Assembly: GCA_041746975.1 (NCBI GenBank)
Contig: JBGTGB010000051.1
Location: 1-7,276, forward strand
Length of the DNA: 7,276 nucleotides
Reading direction: 5' to 3'
Source of the DNA: Haliea sp041746975
GTDB lineage: Bacteria; Pseudomonadota; Gammaproteobacteria; Pseudomonadales; Halieaceae
Shown here: in pieces, positions 5,852-7,276 of the stretch
Layout: the number at the start of each line of letters is the position of its first letter
How positions within the stretch are numbered: the stretch's first letter is position 1
Made by a program: the position numbers and the translations under genes
The notes under the pieces: generated by a model
Database searches by the model: none
The model's input: only the letters and a program-made list of their open reading frames with translations
What the model was told of the DNA's origin: nothing

Positions 5852-7276
5852 CAGCGCCCAGCCTCAGCCGCCACTGCCGCTTCCGGCCCCAGGGGCTTGA
5901 ACAGCAGGATCAGCCTTGGCAGCAGCAGCAGGGCGCCAATGACCGCTGCGGCCATGGCCAGTACCGTCAGCATGCCAAAATAGATGCTGGGATTGAAGTT
6001 CGATATCGTCAGCATGGAAAACCCGATAATCACGGTGACCGTGGTATAAAACAGCGCGCGACCAATGGAGCCGTGGCAGCGATACATGGTGGCAAGATAG
6101 TTGCGATCTTCGGGAAACTCGCGCATAAACCGATGCACGTAGTGAATACAGTTGTCTACGCCCATCCCCACGACGATCGCGGCGATGGTGATGGTCATGA
6201 TATCCAGCGGGATTCCTACCAGACCCATAATGCCCAATACCAGTCCGGCGGCCAGCATGTTGGGCGCCAGCGCCAGCAGTGACAGGGTCACTGACCGGAA
6301 TAACAGCAGGAACATGACCATGATAGCCACGAACACCACGCCCAGGGTCAGAATCTGTGACTGGAACAGGCTCTGCAGCACATTGTTGTACAGCACCAGC
6401 ATGCCGGTAAACTGAACCTGCTCTGGTTCGAGGCCAGTCACTTCCACCAATTCGTCATGCATCCGCTCCAGGAATGCATTGCGCCGCAGCTGCTCGCTGG
6501 TTTCCATCACCCGCACGGTGATGCGCGCCTCGTCGTTCGCTGCGGAGAAGTAAGGCGCCACCATCAGCTGCGCGACATCCTGTGGCAGGCTCTTCTGCAC
6601 CAGGGCCAACTCCACACTGCCGATATCGTCTCCCAGCAGATCCTTCACCACCTCGAAGGTGGTGGCCAGGGACAGGACCTTGCCGGTCTCTTCCTGCTGG
6701 TCGAGATGACCGTGCGCGCGGTCGAGGATACGCATGCCCTCCAGACTGAACCAGTAGCTGGGAGTGAAGCTGTCTTCACCGGTGCTGAAACTGTCGAAAT
6801 CAGCGTCGAAACCATCGTCCCAGCCGTCCTCGGCAAATTCTTCGTCTCCAGAGTCTTCGCTGGCAAACCCCCCGTCGGCGCCGAGTTCATCGCCTTCTTC
6901 CAGAAACGGGTCATCCTCGGCGGGCGCCACGGTGACAGCCCCAGGATTCTCCAGACCCGGCAGCGGCACATCGTTGGCGGGGGCCGAAAGAATAATATCC
7001 AGCGGTATGGTGCCGCCCAGACGCGAGTCCAGCAGCTCCATGCCCTGATAGATTTCCGTGGTGTCCTTGAAGTAGTCAATAAACCGGTTTTCTACCTGCA
7101 GCCGGGAGATCCCCAGCGCGGTAAGACCGACAATAACCGCAGTGATCACCAGAATAGTGGTGCCGAAACGCTCCGTGACGCGGGCAAAATAGATAGTCAG
7201 CGGCTGCTTTTCCGCCTTGTAGACGAACGGGCGCCCCTGCGGCCAGACCACCGTCAGGCAGGGCACCAGAATAAAG
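5851..7276 (-). CDS. RND/MMPL-family exporter, C-terminal part (5' end outside window)
   Basis: About 474 C-terminal residues of an inner-membrane RND-superfamily exporter (MMPL/COG1033 type), whose members move lipids, hydrophobic compounds or other envelope cargo using the proton gradient. The frame stays open through the window edge (Phe-Ile-Leu precede GTG 7266), so the GTG is not the start and the first RND half is missing. Numbering from 7266, one membrane segment (36-54) precedes a periplasmic domain (about 55-302). Five more follow at about 304-324, 328-350, 355-376, 401-423 and 427-456. GMGVDNCIHYVHRF (367-380) matches the conserved GxGxDxxxHxxHR motif; Asp371 is the likely proton-relay residue. 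VENRFIDYFKDTTEIYQGMELLDSRLGG (58-85) is also typical of the family. The periplasmic domain contains an unusual acidic stretch. It is followed in the same operon by the YkgJ-like and Lon-domain genes. The substrate is unknown. Confidence 0.92.
   Translation of the reverse strand, partial: FILVPCLTVVWPQGRPFVYKAEKQPLTIYFARVTERFGTTILVITAVIVGLTALGISRLQVENRFIDYFKDTTEIYQGMELLDSRLGGTIPLDIILSAPANDVPLPGLENPGAVTVAPAEDDPFLEEGDELGADGGFASEDSGDEEFAEDGWDDGFDADFDSFSTGEDSFTPSYWFSLEGMRILDRAHGHLDQQEETGKVLSLATTFEVVKDLLGDDIGSVELALVQKSLPQDVAQLMVAPYFSAANDEARITVRVMETSEQLRRNAFLERMHDELVEVTGLEPEQVQFTGMLVLYNNVLQSLFQSQILTLGVVFVAIMVMFLLLFRSVTLSLLALAPNMLAAGLVLGIMGLVGIPLDIMTITIAAIVVGMGVDNCIHYVHRFMREFPEDRNYLATMYRCHGSIGRALFYTTVTVIIGFSMLTISNFNPSIYFGMLTVLAMAAAVIGALLLLPRLILLFKPLGPEAAVAAEAGR
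6772..6918 (-). other. Acidic low-complexity segment in the exporter's periplasmic domain
   Basis: Encodes residues 117-165 of the visible exporter (numbered from GTG 7266). Of 49 residues, 22 are Asp or Glu and none is Lys or Arg. Aromatics are spaced among the acids, as in EFAEDGWDDGFDADFDSF. It interrupts otherwise family-like sequence between an IPLDIILSAPAND strand and the SLEGMRILDRAHGHL helix. It is probably a disordered surface loop, possibly binding divalent cations; that function is inference. Confidence 0.75.

Overview
The window reads as chromosomal DNA from a Gram-negative, GC-rich bacterium, most likely a gammaproteobacterium. Outer-membrane (TonB-dependent receptor) and inner-membrane (RND/MMPL exporter, M56 peptidase) genes are densely packed with short overlaps. 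The species is not identifiable from the sequence alone; a marine oligotrophic group such as Halieaceae is only a guess. There are seven protein-coding genes, two of them cut by the window edges. I see no tRNA, rRNA, CRISPR array, insertion sequence or phage gene. The longest stretch without a gene is about 170 bases (3418-3586).

Left part (1-1282): the 3' end of a histone-deacetylase/acetylpolyamine-amidohydrolase-like gene on the + strand runs tail-to-tail into an SDR-family dehydrogenase gene on the - strand. The two stop codons share one CTAG.

Centre (1345-4967): a TonB-dependent outer-membrane receptor on the - strand is divergent from a two-gene + strand operon. That operon encodes a BlaI/MecI/CopY-type winged-helix repressor and a short M56 (BlaR1-type) membrane metallopeptidase with no penicillin-binding sensor domain. 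The intergenic region holds two inverted repeats and weak promoter-like sequences. The natural hypothesis is an envelope signal-response module: the M56 protease senses something in the periplasm and inactivates the repressor, which controls its own operon and perhaps the receptor. No beta-lactamase is present. The predicted periplasmic loop of the protease is rich in Cys and His, which suggests a metal or redox cue.

Right part (4981-7276): a - strand operon, convergent with the protease gene. It encodes the C-terminal half of an RND/MMPL-type exporter with an unusual acidic periplasmic segment, then a small YkgJ-like cysteine-cluster protein whose start overlaps the exporter's stop (TGATG), then a stand-alone Lon N-terminal-domain protein. 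Spacing is tight and the three are probably co-transcribed.
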